Assembly: GCA_949130485.1 (NCBI GenBank)
Contig: OX422184.1
Location: 8,534,996-8,598,995 of the forward strand
Origin: Agelas oroides
Taxonomy: Eukaryota > Porifera > Demospongiae > Agelasida > Agelasidae
Direction of reading: 5' to 3'
DNA: 64,000 bases
Below the pieces are notes generated by a model. It saw only the letters and a list, made by a program, of their open reading frames with translations. It made no database searches and had not been told where the DNA came from. The position numbers and the translations under genes are program-made. This document shows, piece after piece, positions 44,494 to 56,061 of the stretch (position 1 is its first letter; each line of letters opens with the position of its first letter).

Positions 44494-44694
44494 AGAACGC
44501 ACAATTTTTTGGCTCGCTTTTCGCCCGCATAGTGCAAAACCTTGACGATATGACAGGCCCATTTTTACACATTTTGTGCAGTTTTTCTCGGGCTATCTGC
44601 CGATATATAGATCGTGCAGAACGGTCCAGGTGGAACAAAATGCTGCCTGTTCGACTTTAAAATCCAATTATTTGGACCACTGCCTTAACGACTG
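44494..44694. repeat. Dispersed repeat shared with 56440-56884
   Basis: Shared blocks: 'tatatagatcgt', 'cagaacggtccagg', 'aaaatccaattat', 'tggaccgctggcctaacgac' (with changes). The copy at 56 kb carries ~240 bp more in the middle. Confidence 0.75.
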
Positions 44695-44737
44695 TCAAAT
44701 GCTTCGCGTGTAAGGAAGAGCTATGGTCGTATCTAAT

Positions 44738-44795
44738 CATTGGACTGGATTGTGGACTGGATTGCTGGACTGGACTGATGGACTGGATTACTGAA
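44738..44795. repeat. Short tandem repeat (tggactggatt)
   Basis: Five or so units of 9-11 bp built on 'ggactggatt'. Confidence 0.85.
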
Positions 44796-45310
44796 CTTAA
44801 TTTGTTCATATCACATGACCTCCATCCAATCAAATGTCATAAATTTGGTTACAGTAACTGCACTTCATCTTCCCACTGCATGCTATAGGGAATGTACAAT
44901 GAGCGCACAATGCACAAACTACATGGACAGATATGCATCATGAATTCATGGTGTACACGCAGTGAGCTCAAAGCACCCTCTGACTATAGCAAGTGTGCAA
45001 AAGATCATCAAAAGTACTGACAAAGGCCTCTTTACTAAAAACAATATGTCTGTCACACTGTCAGCGTTGAAGTGCTGCAGAGCCTCTGTCATACACCAGT
45101 ACTGCCAGAATGTCATAGAGAACGCTGCTGTCAAATGCTATACTGGTTAGTAGCTACCAGGCTATGCAATACCCGTAGTCTTGTTGAATGTAGCCATGTA
45201 AAAACTATGCTTGGTCAGCGAGAGGCCTTGGAATAGATTATTGTGTCAATTGGCCTACCACGCATACCTTTAAGGTCTCTTAGGCACAAAACTCCCACAG
45301 TTGCTGCATT

Positions 45311-45366
45311 AGTCTCGCGGAGCCAGACTCTCACATGAAAAACGGGAGAGAGTCTGGTGACACTCG
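45311..45366. repeat. Short hairpin, related to 24293-24342
   Basis: 'ccagactctc' (45323) pairs with 'gagagtctgg' (about 45349); the shared 'agtctcgcggagccagac' links it to the hairpin at 24.3 kb. Confidence 0.65.
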
Positions 45367-45659
45367 CATATTGAGTTGGTGTTAATGGACCCCAAGAATT
45401 TCTGGGGGCGATAATTGACCATTACTACAAACTTCACCAATGACCCCACTTTTCTCTGTCAGGCATAGTGTGGTGTATGACAAGAGAGGTGGGGTGTTCA
45501 TAAAGGATATGTAGGAGGATGGTACGCATGCTCATGCCGGCGGAGGTTGTTTCATTATAATCACCCCTCCTATCCCCCATCCAGCCCCAGGTGTTGTAGG
45601 TAGGGCATACCATTGATAGATACATTATACATGATTGTACCTACAGGTTAACGTCCCCT

Positions 45660-46289
45660 ATGCTGCAGGAGCTAGGGTGTTCCATGTACGTACACCAGTT
45701 CGCAAACAAGGCATCAAGCGTCTTGTACAAGCACACCTTGAGAGTTGTTGAAAAGATAAGCGAGCACCATGATGTGGAAGTACAATTTTGGAGAGATAAA
45801 ATGAAAAGGAGAATATCCAAACCAACAGTAAGTTTAAGTATCTTATGTAAGATGATGCACCATCATCAGAGGATGATGCTTCTTTGTGTGAGGCTCCAGA
45901 ATACAGTCCTCTGTCTGGAATTGGCAGCCCCATTGCATACTCTTTCGAAGACGAAGATATGAGTGAGGAGAGTGGCCATGTTTCTGAGTGTCAACAAGAT
46001 GTGGAAAATGAACGCTACCAGTGAGCAGTCCCAAGAAGATGAACCCTTGTGTGGCTACAAATTTGTTGGGGATAATGTTGACAAGAATGTGAAACCGTCT
46101 CGCTAGCGCCAGGAAATACAGGGTAAATCCCTTCATTATTTTCATGCATATGCCGCAAAATACCGAGTCAATTTATCCTCGTTATCTGAATGCTCTCCTC
46201 CAATGAGCACTCCTGATCCAAATGTACTGCTACCATCAGCTGCGGATGTGTCGTGCATAATGGAGGAGATTTGCATCTTGGTGTCATGG
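45660..46289 (+). pseudogene. Two-part relic of another repetitive family, with a premature stop
   Basis: 45660-45829 reads 'LQELGCSMYVHQFANKASSV' and ends at 'ccaaca|gtaagt'. 45855-46016 is an acidic linker (DDAPSSEDDA..EDEDMSEE). After a frame change, 46002-46289 reads 'CGYKFVGDNVDKNVKPSR', a TAG, then 'SLHYFHAYAAKYRVNLSSLS' and 'VLLPSAADVSCIMEEICILV', ending at TGG|GTAAGA. The VGDN..D..VKP and SLHxFHxYA motifs are ones I recall from multi-copy uncharacterised proteins in sponges and cnidarians. The in-frame TAG and frame change show decay. Confidence 0.6.
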
Positions 46290-46572
46290 TAAGAACACAA
46301 ATATTCTTGGACATTTCTAGCATATGTTTAATGTATGCAGTTTTTTACTAGAAGACTGCAAGGGTCAAGCAAAGCAACTTACCTGGCATATTCCCAGCAA
46401 ATATACCAAAGAGATGGCAACAAGGACGAGAGCATTAGAAACCAGTGTGGTGTATTGAGCAGCCTACCTTGGTGGCAGCTTCTGACGACAATTCAATTTT
46501 GCTGTTTGTACACTTGTGTTAGTATGCTCTTCTTTTATGTTGTAGTGTACATCATGCATTCTGTACTTGCAG

Positions 46573-46665
46573 ACCATCTGGCAAAGGCTGTACTCTGTTA
46601 AATCTACCAAAGAGAAAGCAACCATGTATCAATTGCGCAACCTGATTAATCGCACCTCTGGGTTA
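46573..46665 (+). pseudogene. Later exon of the same family
   Basis: After the acceptor 'tctgtacttgcag' the frame reads 'IWQRLYSVKSTKEKATMYQL' then 'RNLINRTSG', which in the family lies several hundred residues after the VGDN block. The exons in between are missing, so the locus is internally deleted. Confidence 0.6.
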
Positions 46666-47499
46666 CTTCAATATTACTACTTATTTTTTGAGAGGCAAAA
46701 AGCTCAACTTGCTTGGAGTCGTTGCATCAATACAAAGGGATGTCGTGGTGCTAACATACATCTGATTTGCGCTTTGTGTTGAATTCACTGCATAGGTCAT
46801 CAGTTCTCAGGTCATTAAGAGGAGAAGCTTAATTAGTCTTCATTACTCCTGAAATGCACATGACTCCACTTTGCGTTTTGAAAGTTGCTGAAAGCGCTTG
46901 GCAGAACGACTTCTAGTGTTACAGACGTGTGTCTCACATTACACTTTAGTCAAAAAATGTAAGGACAAGACTGATCATTGTTGTAAGGACCAGTACAAGC
47001 CTAAGCCGACCCTCGATACCGTACAGCCAAGGTGCATAATTGCATTCCAAGGTCCCATGTTGTTTACATAGATACAACCAGCTTCCTGAGGTCTTGGGTT
47101 TGAATGAGACATCCAAACCACAAGTATTTGGACCAGCTGTCAATGTGTGAGATTATCAGGAGGAATTTGACCACAAAACAACACGGTCTCTCAGAACTCC
47201 AATCACTAAATCTATCAGAAATCAAGATACTGAATTAGAAATCAGCTACCTTGGTGTCTCCTGGTGAGATGAATTTGTACGGTCCATCGTGCTCGTCATA
47301 AGGGTTGGTAGAGTGGGTGCAGATGAGATTGATCATGCCTGGAATGATGAGGGAGAACATTTGTTTGCCGGTCCACAGCGGGATGAGGAAGAGAAGGGGG
47401 GAAGAGGAATCTCTTGATCATAGTAGGACAATAGAAGTTTACTGCAAACTAACAAGGAAAGATGACCAAGAGAGACTCACTTTGTCTCACGCAGACTCA
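46666..47499. other. No supported gene
   Basis: No recognised domain or repeat. Confidence 0.3.
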
Positions 47500-48462
47500 C
47501 AGTGATGAAATGAATCTCCAGCATGCTTGAAATCTAAACCTGCACCCATCCGTGGAGTATACTTGGACACTCTCCGCTGATAAGCGACCTCCCATGTTTT
47601 CGGAATACTGGCTGGCTGTAGCCGAGTTGTACAATCACTCGTCCTAGCTAACACATTGGGTATGCCACCATTTCTCCCTGGAATTTGATGTGAGTTCCAA
47701 GACCTAACAATTCTTCCAACTGCTGGTGAGATGACCTTAATTGCAACCCACGACACACAAGATTTGTTAAGATCATCAGTCATGTCAATTGCTCCTTCTT
47801 CCATTGACACCAGTATATCTTTTACTGGATAATTGATTCTGCAGTTAACTTCAGACCATAATCTCTCTGCTCAGTGCTTCTGCCGTGATGTACTTTGCAG
47901 TGCTGGATGACGAGCCTGACGATCTCTTAGAGGTGAAAGGAATTGCTGTACAGTGATCACTAGTACAAATTCAGTACCATATGCACCTGAGGCCATGCTG
48001 CTGTAAAACTGGCTGAAACAATGTGTTATGAATAGTGATAGGATTCTTTCGTTGGCATAGTAACGAAGCCCACTATTTTTCTACTATAAACATCCACTGC
48101 CAGGACATGAGTTACTGCATACATAACAAGTTTCTCATTCTGATCAAATGAAGCTTCTCTCCAAAGTAATTGGCTCTGTACGGGACAGGACTGACTGTAA
48201 TGTGCATATTTTGTCTTCTGATGCTGTGCTGAAACGGAAAAGTTCATCGTAGCAAATCTCCTACCCTTTGCTGGCAAACCCGAACACCTGCTCGTAAGGG
48301 ACCATGCATACACCTTCTTCCATAAGTGTGTCCTACAGCAGACACTTGAGAGTGAATTGCAATTCCATTACCCGCATGAATGAAGTTGCTCATGAAACGG
48401 ATAGCTACAACAGAACTCGTTCGAAAACCACTTGTGTCCAGACCTAGTACCTCCACACACAT
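47500..48462 (-). pseudogene. Integrase-core DDE transposase pseudogene
   Basis: Reading down the minus strand: 'SVVAIRFMSNFIHAG' and 'YGRRCMHGPLRAGVRVCQQR' (48462-48250), then another frame with 'DQNEKLVMYAVTHVLAVDVY' 'SRKIVGF' (first catalytic D in AVDVYS), then 'YGTEFVLVITVQQF', 'AERLWSEVNCRINYP' (catalytic E) and 'SWVAIKVISPAVGRIVRSWN' 'SHQIPG' at 47.5-47.8 kb. The order matches the integrase-core family of sponges and cnidarians. Decay: at least one frameshift near 48290, a TGA before AERLW (about 47860), and Ala where the second aspartate is expected (GAYGTEF). The same superfamily is represented at 31.7-32.1 kb. Confidence 0.7.
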
Positions 48463-50160
48463 TGCAGGTAAGGGTTATCCCTGCCAATGATTAACCGCGT
48501 GGTCGTCTTCCGGGACCGTGCACGTGCAGGCAAGGGGATATCCCTTCCGATTACTCATGCGGCCAGTTACGCCTGGCAACAACACGTCAACAGGCGACCC
48601 GGTTTCTGATAAAATACATGTATTTTCAGAATGCAGCCTTTAGATCTAAAACCATGTTTCAGTCCATTAAAATATTCTGAAAGCCAAAATTCCACCACAG
48701 ATTCTTGAATTTGGGTGACATGAATAGACTGAAAGCGACTTAGCCGGATAGTACACTCACCGCCTGGGTATGTCTTCTGAGAAACTCACATATCAGTAGG
48801 ATCATTCTAAAACTTCTCAGCAGTCCGTGCGCTTTTTGGCCATTCTACTTTAAGGTTTACGTTCCAACTTGACACCACAATATTGGGTTGGAAATTTCAA
48901 TTTTTATATCCACAGATGCAGAAATCCAGGAAATCACTAATCATTTTTGGATTTGAGATTGTTCAGTCTACTGAAAGCTCAGAAATCTAATCCAGGACAT
49001 AATTTCAGGCTTCTTGCTTCACTGAAAGGCAAATCCCAGAACAGATTTTTAGCTTTCGGATTTCAGGCTGATCCATACGGAGTGCCCAGACCTCCATCCT
49101 CTGGTTGCAAGGTCGCCCGCCATTTAGTGTACTGCCCATGACCACGTTGCTGTGAGAATAGAGCCAGTCACGTCGGTCCAACTCGTTCATAACCAAGACG
49201 CTTTTGTGGTCCCCGTTGGTGACCTCACTGTGAGTATGCTGGTAGGTAAAGTTGAGAGAGGCACGCGTGCTGTCGAGAGCAAGCACCTGGTATCGTCTCT
49301 CCATTTGGAGCTTACTGTACACCCACTTACATTACACCCCAGTTTGTCCCAGTGAGCTCAGTTGGCAAAGCGTGGAAGGGGACTTAGCGTAAATCCATAA
49401 TTGTTGTCTCACTAAGCCTTCTGTGCCTGGGTTAAGTAAGTGATCAGCTATTCAGATAAACTAGTCCAGCCTAGTTACACACTGTCTATGCAAATCAGCC
49501 CACTGGCACTGCTCAGGGCTTGTTAGGCAACGCTTGCCACTTTGACCTCAGACTGATAACATTAATTTCCGCGTTAATAAACGGTAATGTACAAACCACT
49601 TCCGCATCCAAAGAGTTAACGTAAACTTGGGTTACAACTTTGTAGTCCACATGTGGGTTACACTCTAGGTAAGTGATTTGTTTGAAGCCATTATCTGCGA
49701 CTTTACATCGTATTTTACCAGCGATTCGAAACGGCACCAATTTTCTCACTTGTTACCTACGGCCTTGACAGATTCAACTGATTTCCAAGTTATCTAAAGG
49801 TAGTACTCCAACCTTGAGTGAAAACTGGAGGCGGTTTGCTCCCTGTGTTGAAGAGAAAGCTTTATGTTTAGCAGCCCTTGGTCAAATTCATGATCACTCG
49901 CGAACAAGCACCGCCCCTTCCTGCCTTTTATGAGATCAACGTAAGTGGAAAGGTGTGGCCTAGACGTATTACTACCTCGCACCCATAGCACTGTGAGCCA
50001 TAGCGGCACTGTCATGCCAGGATACTAAGCTGATGCACTTGCTCCACTGCTTGCTTTTTAGGGGCAATCATAACTGTCCCAAATTCCAGTTCGGCGGGGA
50101 TATAAGTAGTGAGGATAAGGTCTCACACTTGAATTACCACTTTGAGGCTTGCTCACAGTT
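48463..50160. other. No confident gene
   Basis: 49440-49975 shares blocks with 26150-26363 and 29726-29900 and is probably an old dispersed element. ORFs at 49005-49355 overlap on opposite strands. Nothing was recognised as host coding sequence. Confidence 0.35.
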
Positions 50161-50175
50161 CCACACTTGTAATGT

Positions 50176-50268
50176 AAGCGTGAGTGAGCCTCACAGTGAT
50201 AACTCAAGTGTGAGGGAGCCTCACACTCATTATGCAAGCATGAGTGAGCCTCACACCCATAGCAGAAC
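50176..50268 (+). repeat. ~32-bp tandem repeat within an ORF
   Basis: Three units of 'gtgagtgagcctcacac' with spacers such as 'tcattatgcaagca'. In the + ORF 50033-50413 they encode SEPHSDNSSV / REPHTHYASM / SEPHTHSRT, a ten-to-eleven-residue repeat. Whether the ORF is real is unknown. Confidence 0.6.
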
Positions 50269-50413
50269 TTGGAGCATCACCGTATGTCTAGGAACTCAAT
50301 GCTCAACTGCAATTCAACTTTTTAATGTTCAACTAATATTTGCTGTCGGTGTTGTACCACTGGAATTGCCTGCCCATGGATGTTGTTTGTGTACACCAGC
50401 CTCTACGAAGTAA

Positions 50414-51970
50414 GCTTTAAAAGCTGCAGTGGTGTGGACCTTGTTCTCCAGAGCAGACAACATATGTTCATACTTCTTTGAAAGTGTATCAGCTAGTTCA
50501 ACAGAGAATGGCGTCAGCACTTGAAACTACCGGTACCTCTACCTGCATGGACTCCGGTCCAGGGAGATCTACATCGAGTGAGTAGGCAATGGTGAAAGAT
50601 TAAGCTTCACACTCAAATCATGAGCTGCCATGTATGAGCATTGTCCCTTCTTAGAAGTGACAGGTTAACCCTGTATCTGACAGAGCAGCCTGCCTCTGCC
50701 TCCGACATCTACCAACTTGGCTCCAACAGTATCTCCAGGGAGGTAATTGGTTCCTCTCTGTGCTGGCAGTCTCGTCTACTCTCTTTCCCTCTGAACATTT
50801 TTTGCTCTGTGTTGGCAGTGTCACCTGATCGTACCACCTTTGAGCTTCACTTCCTCAGATAGATACACACTGCACGACAAAGACACACATGAACAACGAT
50901 AACACCTTAGGTATGCCCTAGGCTCAAACATAACAATAATCACCAAACTACACTTCTAACTGTCCCTGCAGGAATATAATTTGTTGTCAGCCCCATTCCC
51001 ACTTCCCAAAGTGAGCCAAAGGAATTCTAAGGAGAAGACAGCTTTCTAGTGGGTTGTGGCAGCTTAAAACTTCATGCCGTTCGGGCTACTGCTGTGAGTG
51101 AGGCACATTCACACTTGAGTGACCACTGAGCAGATTTAGAGAAACTGGTATCCTAAACCCGTTTTAAACCCACTAACACCTTCCAGTATCTAGGAACTTC
51201 TCTACTCCACAGCTTGTAAGCACTCTTGCATGTTTAACATCTCGTCCAATTCCACTTGAATGAAGTTTATCTAAGTACCTGACTACTGCTAACTAAGCAC
51301 TTGTTTGAAGCCATTCTCTTCCAGGTTGTCAGACCTGTTACAGGATAGTAAATATGGCTCTGTACTATAGTTAGCATGAGTTGTGTGAGGTTTGTGTCCT
51401 TACAGATAAGGTCCCAATGATGAGTTGGAGTTTGATAGAGGTTAGTGAGGGGGAGTAAGAAGTGATGAATCTGGGGGTGATGGGGTTAGGTGTGATATTA
51501 AGGCTAGAGGAGAGGTTGAGGTTAGGAGCAGGAAGAGGTTTGATGTTTGTTTCTAAGGGAGTACGTGAAGAAACCAAGTCCCTGGCCTGATTGATCCCTG
51601 AGTTAGGTGCTTCCACCCTGATCATTCTAATACCTGACTCATCCCGAAGTTGAAATACTGAGATTAAGTTTATTTAAGCCACTTGGCTGTCTATTGATAA
51701 AGTGTCTACCGCAAACATGGACCGCCTGCAGCAACAATGGACACTCCAGCAGCTTTGCAGAAGCACCCTACTTCTTAGAATGTCAGGGGTAGGGAAAGGC
51801 ATCATTAAACCCCACCTGTATGGGCAAAACTATGCTAGGTGAGATATATATCCGATTGTACTTCTCTCTGCTTAAGTGATGTAACGTGGTTGTGATGGAC
51901 TGGACTTTGTATGTAAACAGAAGAATATTCTGTAGTGCACACTTATCAGCTACCAGCCTTCCTATCCACT
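50414..51970. other. No confident gene; may include a degraded 5' LTR
   Basis: ORFs of 60-85 codons without recognised domains. The last few hundred bases before 51973 could be the 5' LTR of the gypsy element, but no 3' LTR was found to define it. Confidence 0.3.
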
Positions 51971-52070
51971 ACATGTGGTGGCAGCGGTGGGATCGCAATG
52001 ACAACAGGAGAGTGCCGAGACCCACAGATCAAGATCCAACCATAATTGCGCAGTGCGAAAGGATACAGGA

Positions 52071-53500
52071 ATGGCCGACGGTGGTGAATCAGTGGACGTG
52101 GCTCAAATGCTGCTGCAAGCACTTTTGGAAAATGACAAGAACGTCAAGGTGGCAAAGTTGACCGAAAACGACATTGAGGCATACCTGATGACGTTTGAAA
52201 TACTGATGTTAGCGTACGAGGTGAAAAAAGAGAAGTGAGCTTACAAGCTAGCCCCCCAGCTGGTTGGAAAAGCGCTAGAATGGGGGCCCCCGGCCCCATC
52301 CTACTGGTAAGATGGGGCCCAGGGGGGCCTATTTTACTACTGGTAGCCTAAAGTAAGTGCTGCAGTTAGATAGGTACATCTATGTTTGTAGAGTTGGGAA
52401 AGTGTTGAGGAAACAGACGACAATACTGAGTTACATCAGACAATAAAACTGATGCTGGAGTTGATTTTGTTGTTATTTTTTATACATCACAAGAGGAGGG
52501 AGAAGGAAAGGTTAGTGATCTGTTCATCCACTGTCAATCTTGTCATTTTTATGTACCAGTACAGCATAGTATCTTTTGCACATTAACAGTGTAACTACAC
52601 TTTTGGTAATTTTTAAGCCAAATTTACAGTTTCTATGGGAACAAATTTGGGGTTCCATATATAGCCTCATCCCAAGGCTTCCTACCTTATAATCATCTGG
52701 CACACAACATGCTATAAGTGATCAAGTGGTGTGAAGGCTTAAAAGAGGCTAGGATGTCCATACGTACTGTATACCAAAATGCAAATACAAGTCATAACTG
52801 AATGCAAACAGCCCTTTTGCTCGCTTTTGCAGCTCAAGTTAAGATTATCATGCGGTCTTCGAAACCGACACCCTAAGTAGTCATGTCAGGACATGGTGAT
52901 CCGGGAACAGCTCTTGAATACGCTACCCGACCCTCGCTTTCTCTTTTTCTCATTCAAAGTGGGGTTGTGTCTGCCTACAATCACGCGCCACATGACCAAA
53001 CTTTCAACACTTTACACAACGGGGCAGCAGACGCCTGTCAGACACCTTTTCTTCCTCCTGTACTCCCGCAGCATTTTCCTTCCTCGCTGTAATATAGTCA
53101 ACCAATTAACCAGCTTCCGTGCTTGTAAACTGTGGCAGCTTTCAGAGTTCTGTGACTTCGGGGAGACATTGAGTGACATGTTAAGGGATCGTCCGGTAGC
53201 ATTGGAGACACACGAATACAGCGTCGCCTGTTGGCAGAACCTGAGCTGACTTTCCAGAAGGCCTTGACATTGTCGCAGGCGATGGAGTTAGCAGATTGGG
53301 ACACGAAGGAGTTGCAAATGGCGAGCATGGTGAACCCCGCACAAATTTACAAACTCCACAAGACCTTGTCATCTCCAAAATGTTCCAAGGACACTGCATC
53401 GGTGTGTTACAGGTGTGGAGGAAAGCATTTGGCAAATCACTGTCGATTCAAGGAAGCGGAATGCCATGCATGGGGATAGGCCACATAGCAAGGGTGTGCA
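52071..53500 (+). pseudogene. gypsy gag with zinc knuckles, interrupted
   Basis: From ATG 52071 the frame reads 'VAKLTENDIEAYLMTFE', then hits TGA at 52236-52238 where the family has Trp, continues as 'AYKLAPQLVGKAL' and is cut at about 52276 by a GC-rich insert. Gag resumes at about 52891 ('REQLLNTLPDP') and again, in another frame, at 53190-53300 ('AEPELTFQKALTLSQAME'). A CCHC knuckle 'CYRCGGKHLANHC' follows at 53407-53445, then a second one out of frame ('GHIARVC'). Several frameshifts and a nonsense codon make it a pseudogene. Confidence 0.75.
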
Positions 53501-53639
53501 AGTCCAATAAGGCAGGTTCAAGTCTGGGAGCAAACAAAACAGCTCTCAAAGTACAGGACAGTATTGTTGTTGATACATTGGAGTATACATTGTTCCCGGT
53601 CTCAGATTAACAGGCAAAACCTGTACTTACGACAGTGCT

Positions 53640-54077
53640 GGTGGATGGAAAGGAGCTGTGCATGTTGATACAGGTGCCTCAGTTTCGTTGGTCAGTGAGG
53701 AAACATTCCAAAAGCTGGGGGGCAAAGAACGCTCGTCACAGTTGCAATCTTCAAAGGTGAAGTTGAGAACATACACAGAATATCTCAGTGATCAGTTCAA
53801 CCATGGTCAAAGTTCAGAGCAGTGGACAGGTAGAACACTTGCCACTCTTGGTTGTTGGTGGAAATGGGTTCAGCTTATTGGGCAGGGATTGGCTGTTCAA
53901 GCTGAGGCTAGATTGGACAATTTCCAAACGCCACAAGGGGTACAAGATATCCTGGATCGGCATGCACAAGTATTCCAATCAGTACGATACAGCCTTAGCA
54001 AGCAGCAAATTGCCTGGAGCTGCAGGCACTCTCTCCTTTATTTGCGTCAAATGAACATGCACGGTTCATATACGTAA
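53640..54077 (+). pseudogene. gypsy aspartic protease region, frame-shifted
   Basis: The + frame from 53658 shows the retropepsin signature 'HVDTGASVSLVSEE' with the catalytic Asp. The overlapping frame (53788-54054) then shows 'LPLLVVGGNGFSLLGRDW', which normally follows in the same protein, so a frameshift separates them. The connection to reverse transcriptase is lost. Confidence 0.75.
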
Positions 54078-54084
54078 CTAATCT

Positions 54085-54403
54085 ACCGTAAGTACAGTGG
54101 ATACACTTCTGTTTGTAATCTCCACAAATGCGCACTGTTCCGTCATCCTTAAGGACATCCCTTTCACCTCTCCAAGTCCGGCGTTTCTGTTGTAAAGGCC
54201 GATCGTGTTCAAGGCGGAGCTGACAATCATTTTCTGTAAAAGCTGACTGAGCCTGTTCAGTAGTAATCATACAAGTTCGGCATGTCCTCAGTGAAAAAGA
54301 GTAGCTCTCTTTAAAACCTCCAAGGGCATGAGCTGCAAGATTATCTGCTAAAGCAATGAGCAATCCCCCATAGTATGTACAGACAAGTGCACGAAGCTTT
54401 TTA
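54085..54403 (-). pseudogene. Inverted insert: exon of a repetitive family fused to a gypsy RT snippet
   Basis: Behind the acceptor 'tgttatattttcag' (minus, 54404) the frame reads 'YYGGLLIALADNLAAHALGG' 'FKESYSFSLRTCRTCM', a motif set I recall from multi-copy invertebrate proteins. Without a stop it passes at about 54190 into 'LKDDGTVRICGDYKQK', an RT motif of gypsy elements lying opposite to the surrounding gypsy copy. So an inverted RT piece and a foreign exon are joined here. Confidence 0.6.
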
Positions 54404-54810
54404 CTGAAAATATAACAGAAAATTTCGCGCATGCGCAAACAGTGTGTACCAGGCCTCTCCTCAGGGGGGGCGTGGGTGGGGAGGGGCCTGGGGACGCGGC
54501 TAACTTAGTGATGCGCTGGAAATACGCGACGGAATAATATTCAATTTCTATCCAGGACTGCCACACATGCATATCAACACCTGAAACTGGATGAAGAGTC
54601 TGAGAAGTATTGCACCATTAATACTTCCAAAGGACTGTATCAGTTCAAGAGGCTTCCTTTTGGAATAGACCTTTATCCATTGTTACGTAATTATGACGTC
54701 TGGGGGGAAACAGTAGGCATTAATTGGAATACGAAGCGATGGCGGTGAAGCGAACAGAGCGCGAAAACGTCAGTTCTCTGGAGCCCAGCGGCTGCAGACG
54801 AGGACAAAAC

Positions 54811-54982
54811 CCGGTGCTCTGCCACTGAGCCTTGACAGCCGGACAACCACCAACCCTCACAATCCTCTATATGTACTGCACAGGTGGTACTGAATGCTTC
54901 AGTCACACACCTGGCAGCCATATAGAGGATTGTGAGGGTTGGTGGTTGTCCGGCTGTCAAGGCTCAGTGGCAGAGCACTGGT
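54811..54982. repeat. Inverted pair of tRNA-like/SINE sequences (62-bp arms)
   Basis: 54811-54872 and 54919-54982 are near-perfect inverted copies, one mismatch seen, around a 46-bp loop. The right arm continues as a tRNA-like sequence. Confidence 0.85.
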
Positions 54983-55025
54983 GGCTCAAGCCAGAGGTGT
55001 CCTGGGTTCAACTCCTGGCGACTGC
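54951..55025 (+). repeat. tRNA-like sequence, probably a tRNA-derived SINE head
   Basis: The + strand shows an A box (ggctcagtggcagagca) and a B box (gggttcaactcctgg). A cloverleaf can be drawn: acceptor GGCTGTC with GACTGCC (one mismatch), D stem GCTC/GAGC, anticodon stem CTGG/CCAG with loop centre CTC, and a T stem with G-T pairs. Position 33 is not T, so a working tRNA is unlikely. The left arm of the inverted pair carries the opposite-strand A-box half. Confidence 0.55.
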
Positions 55026-55228
55026 CGGCCTCACTTTCCTCAGCTCATATAATCCAACATGCTAAGACGAGATGTTTTATGGGTAAGATAGCCAGATGAT
55101 TATTCTAATTATAGTGATGGAACATGTCCCAAAACTGGCATCTATATAGCAGTCTTTGATACGCCAGTTTTGTCTCACTACCTACAACTCAGCATCTGAA
55201 AACAACATAGCATGGTATTTCAGGTTCC

Positions 55229-56061
55229 AGGGTAATGGCACACAGCAGGATTTGTCATTGTCGACCACAATGCTGTCGACTGTTTTAGCCAAACTTGATA
55301 ACGGGGAGGAAATACGTCATTGCTTTTAAATAGCTAAGTCCTCACCAGAGATAGCTAAGTATCACATATGCCAGTTGTTTCTCCAGCCAGAGCAGCTAAT
55401 GTGGCTACACATGCATGGACTAAGCTTTACACCGAGGAGTTTAGCCATTTATGCATGGCCCTTAGCTCAGTGAAGCGACCTCAGCCACCGTCCATATCAG
55501 CAAATTTGTACTGCCTGTGAGCGCAGACTGCCGTTGATAGTTGGTAGAAGCACAAAGCAGAATTAAGTTGCCGCGCGTACTTCAACTTCAGTCGTCTTCG
55601 CTGCGAGTCGTCGACGCATTCTGACACATGCTTCATGATATCATAGATAGTAGTTGAAGAATTGTGTGAGTACATTACGACCGTTAAAAGTGCATAAGCA
55701 ATGCATGTATTCACATCTCCACTTGTCCATGACAACTCCACTTATGCATAATGCATAATCCATGTATACATAGAACTCCACTTACAGATATAGTACATAG
55801 AACTCCACTTATCACCTCCTTTCGCCATTACAAAAATTCTGTTCCAAAGCTACAAGTATCAGAAGATAGCGACTTTCAGTTTTAAACGTTCATGTTTATC
55901 TCAGTGGTGGATCTAGAGTAAGTAACGATAATCGATCTTCGTGAAATATTCGAATGGGCTTATTTGAAATTTACGGTAAGTGGTCGGTCCAAACAAACAA
56001 GCATACACACACGCGTGCGCAATGCAGTCACGCTAGTGTGGGGCTCGCTCAGGCTTGCCCC
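55229..56061. mobile_element. Family 'GGGGCGAGCC' element, copy 3 (left end missing)
   Basis: Homologous to 22640-23182 through blocks such as 'ggcacacagca', 'gtatcacatatgcca', 'cacatgcatggactaagctt' and 'cagtcacgctagtgtggggc'. The right end is 'ctcgctcaggcttgcccc'. It carries an extra ~150 bp near 55620-55920. Confidence 0.75.

Larger units (their letters stand above)
51976..54672 (+). mobile_element. Broken Ty3/gypsy-type LTR retrotransposon remnant
   Basis: A sequence of the type found at primer-binding sites, 'tggtggcagcggtgggat' (51976-51993), precedes a gag start (ATG 52071). Gag pieces are at 52071-52275 and 52890-53250, a zinc-knuckle region at 53390-53500, an aspartic-protease motif near 53664 and a reverse-transcriptase fragment at 54558-54672. 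Unrelated sequence interrupts it at about 52276-52880 and 54080-54555. No 3' half or 3' LTR is present. It is non-functional. Confidence 0.8.
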
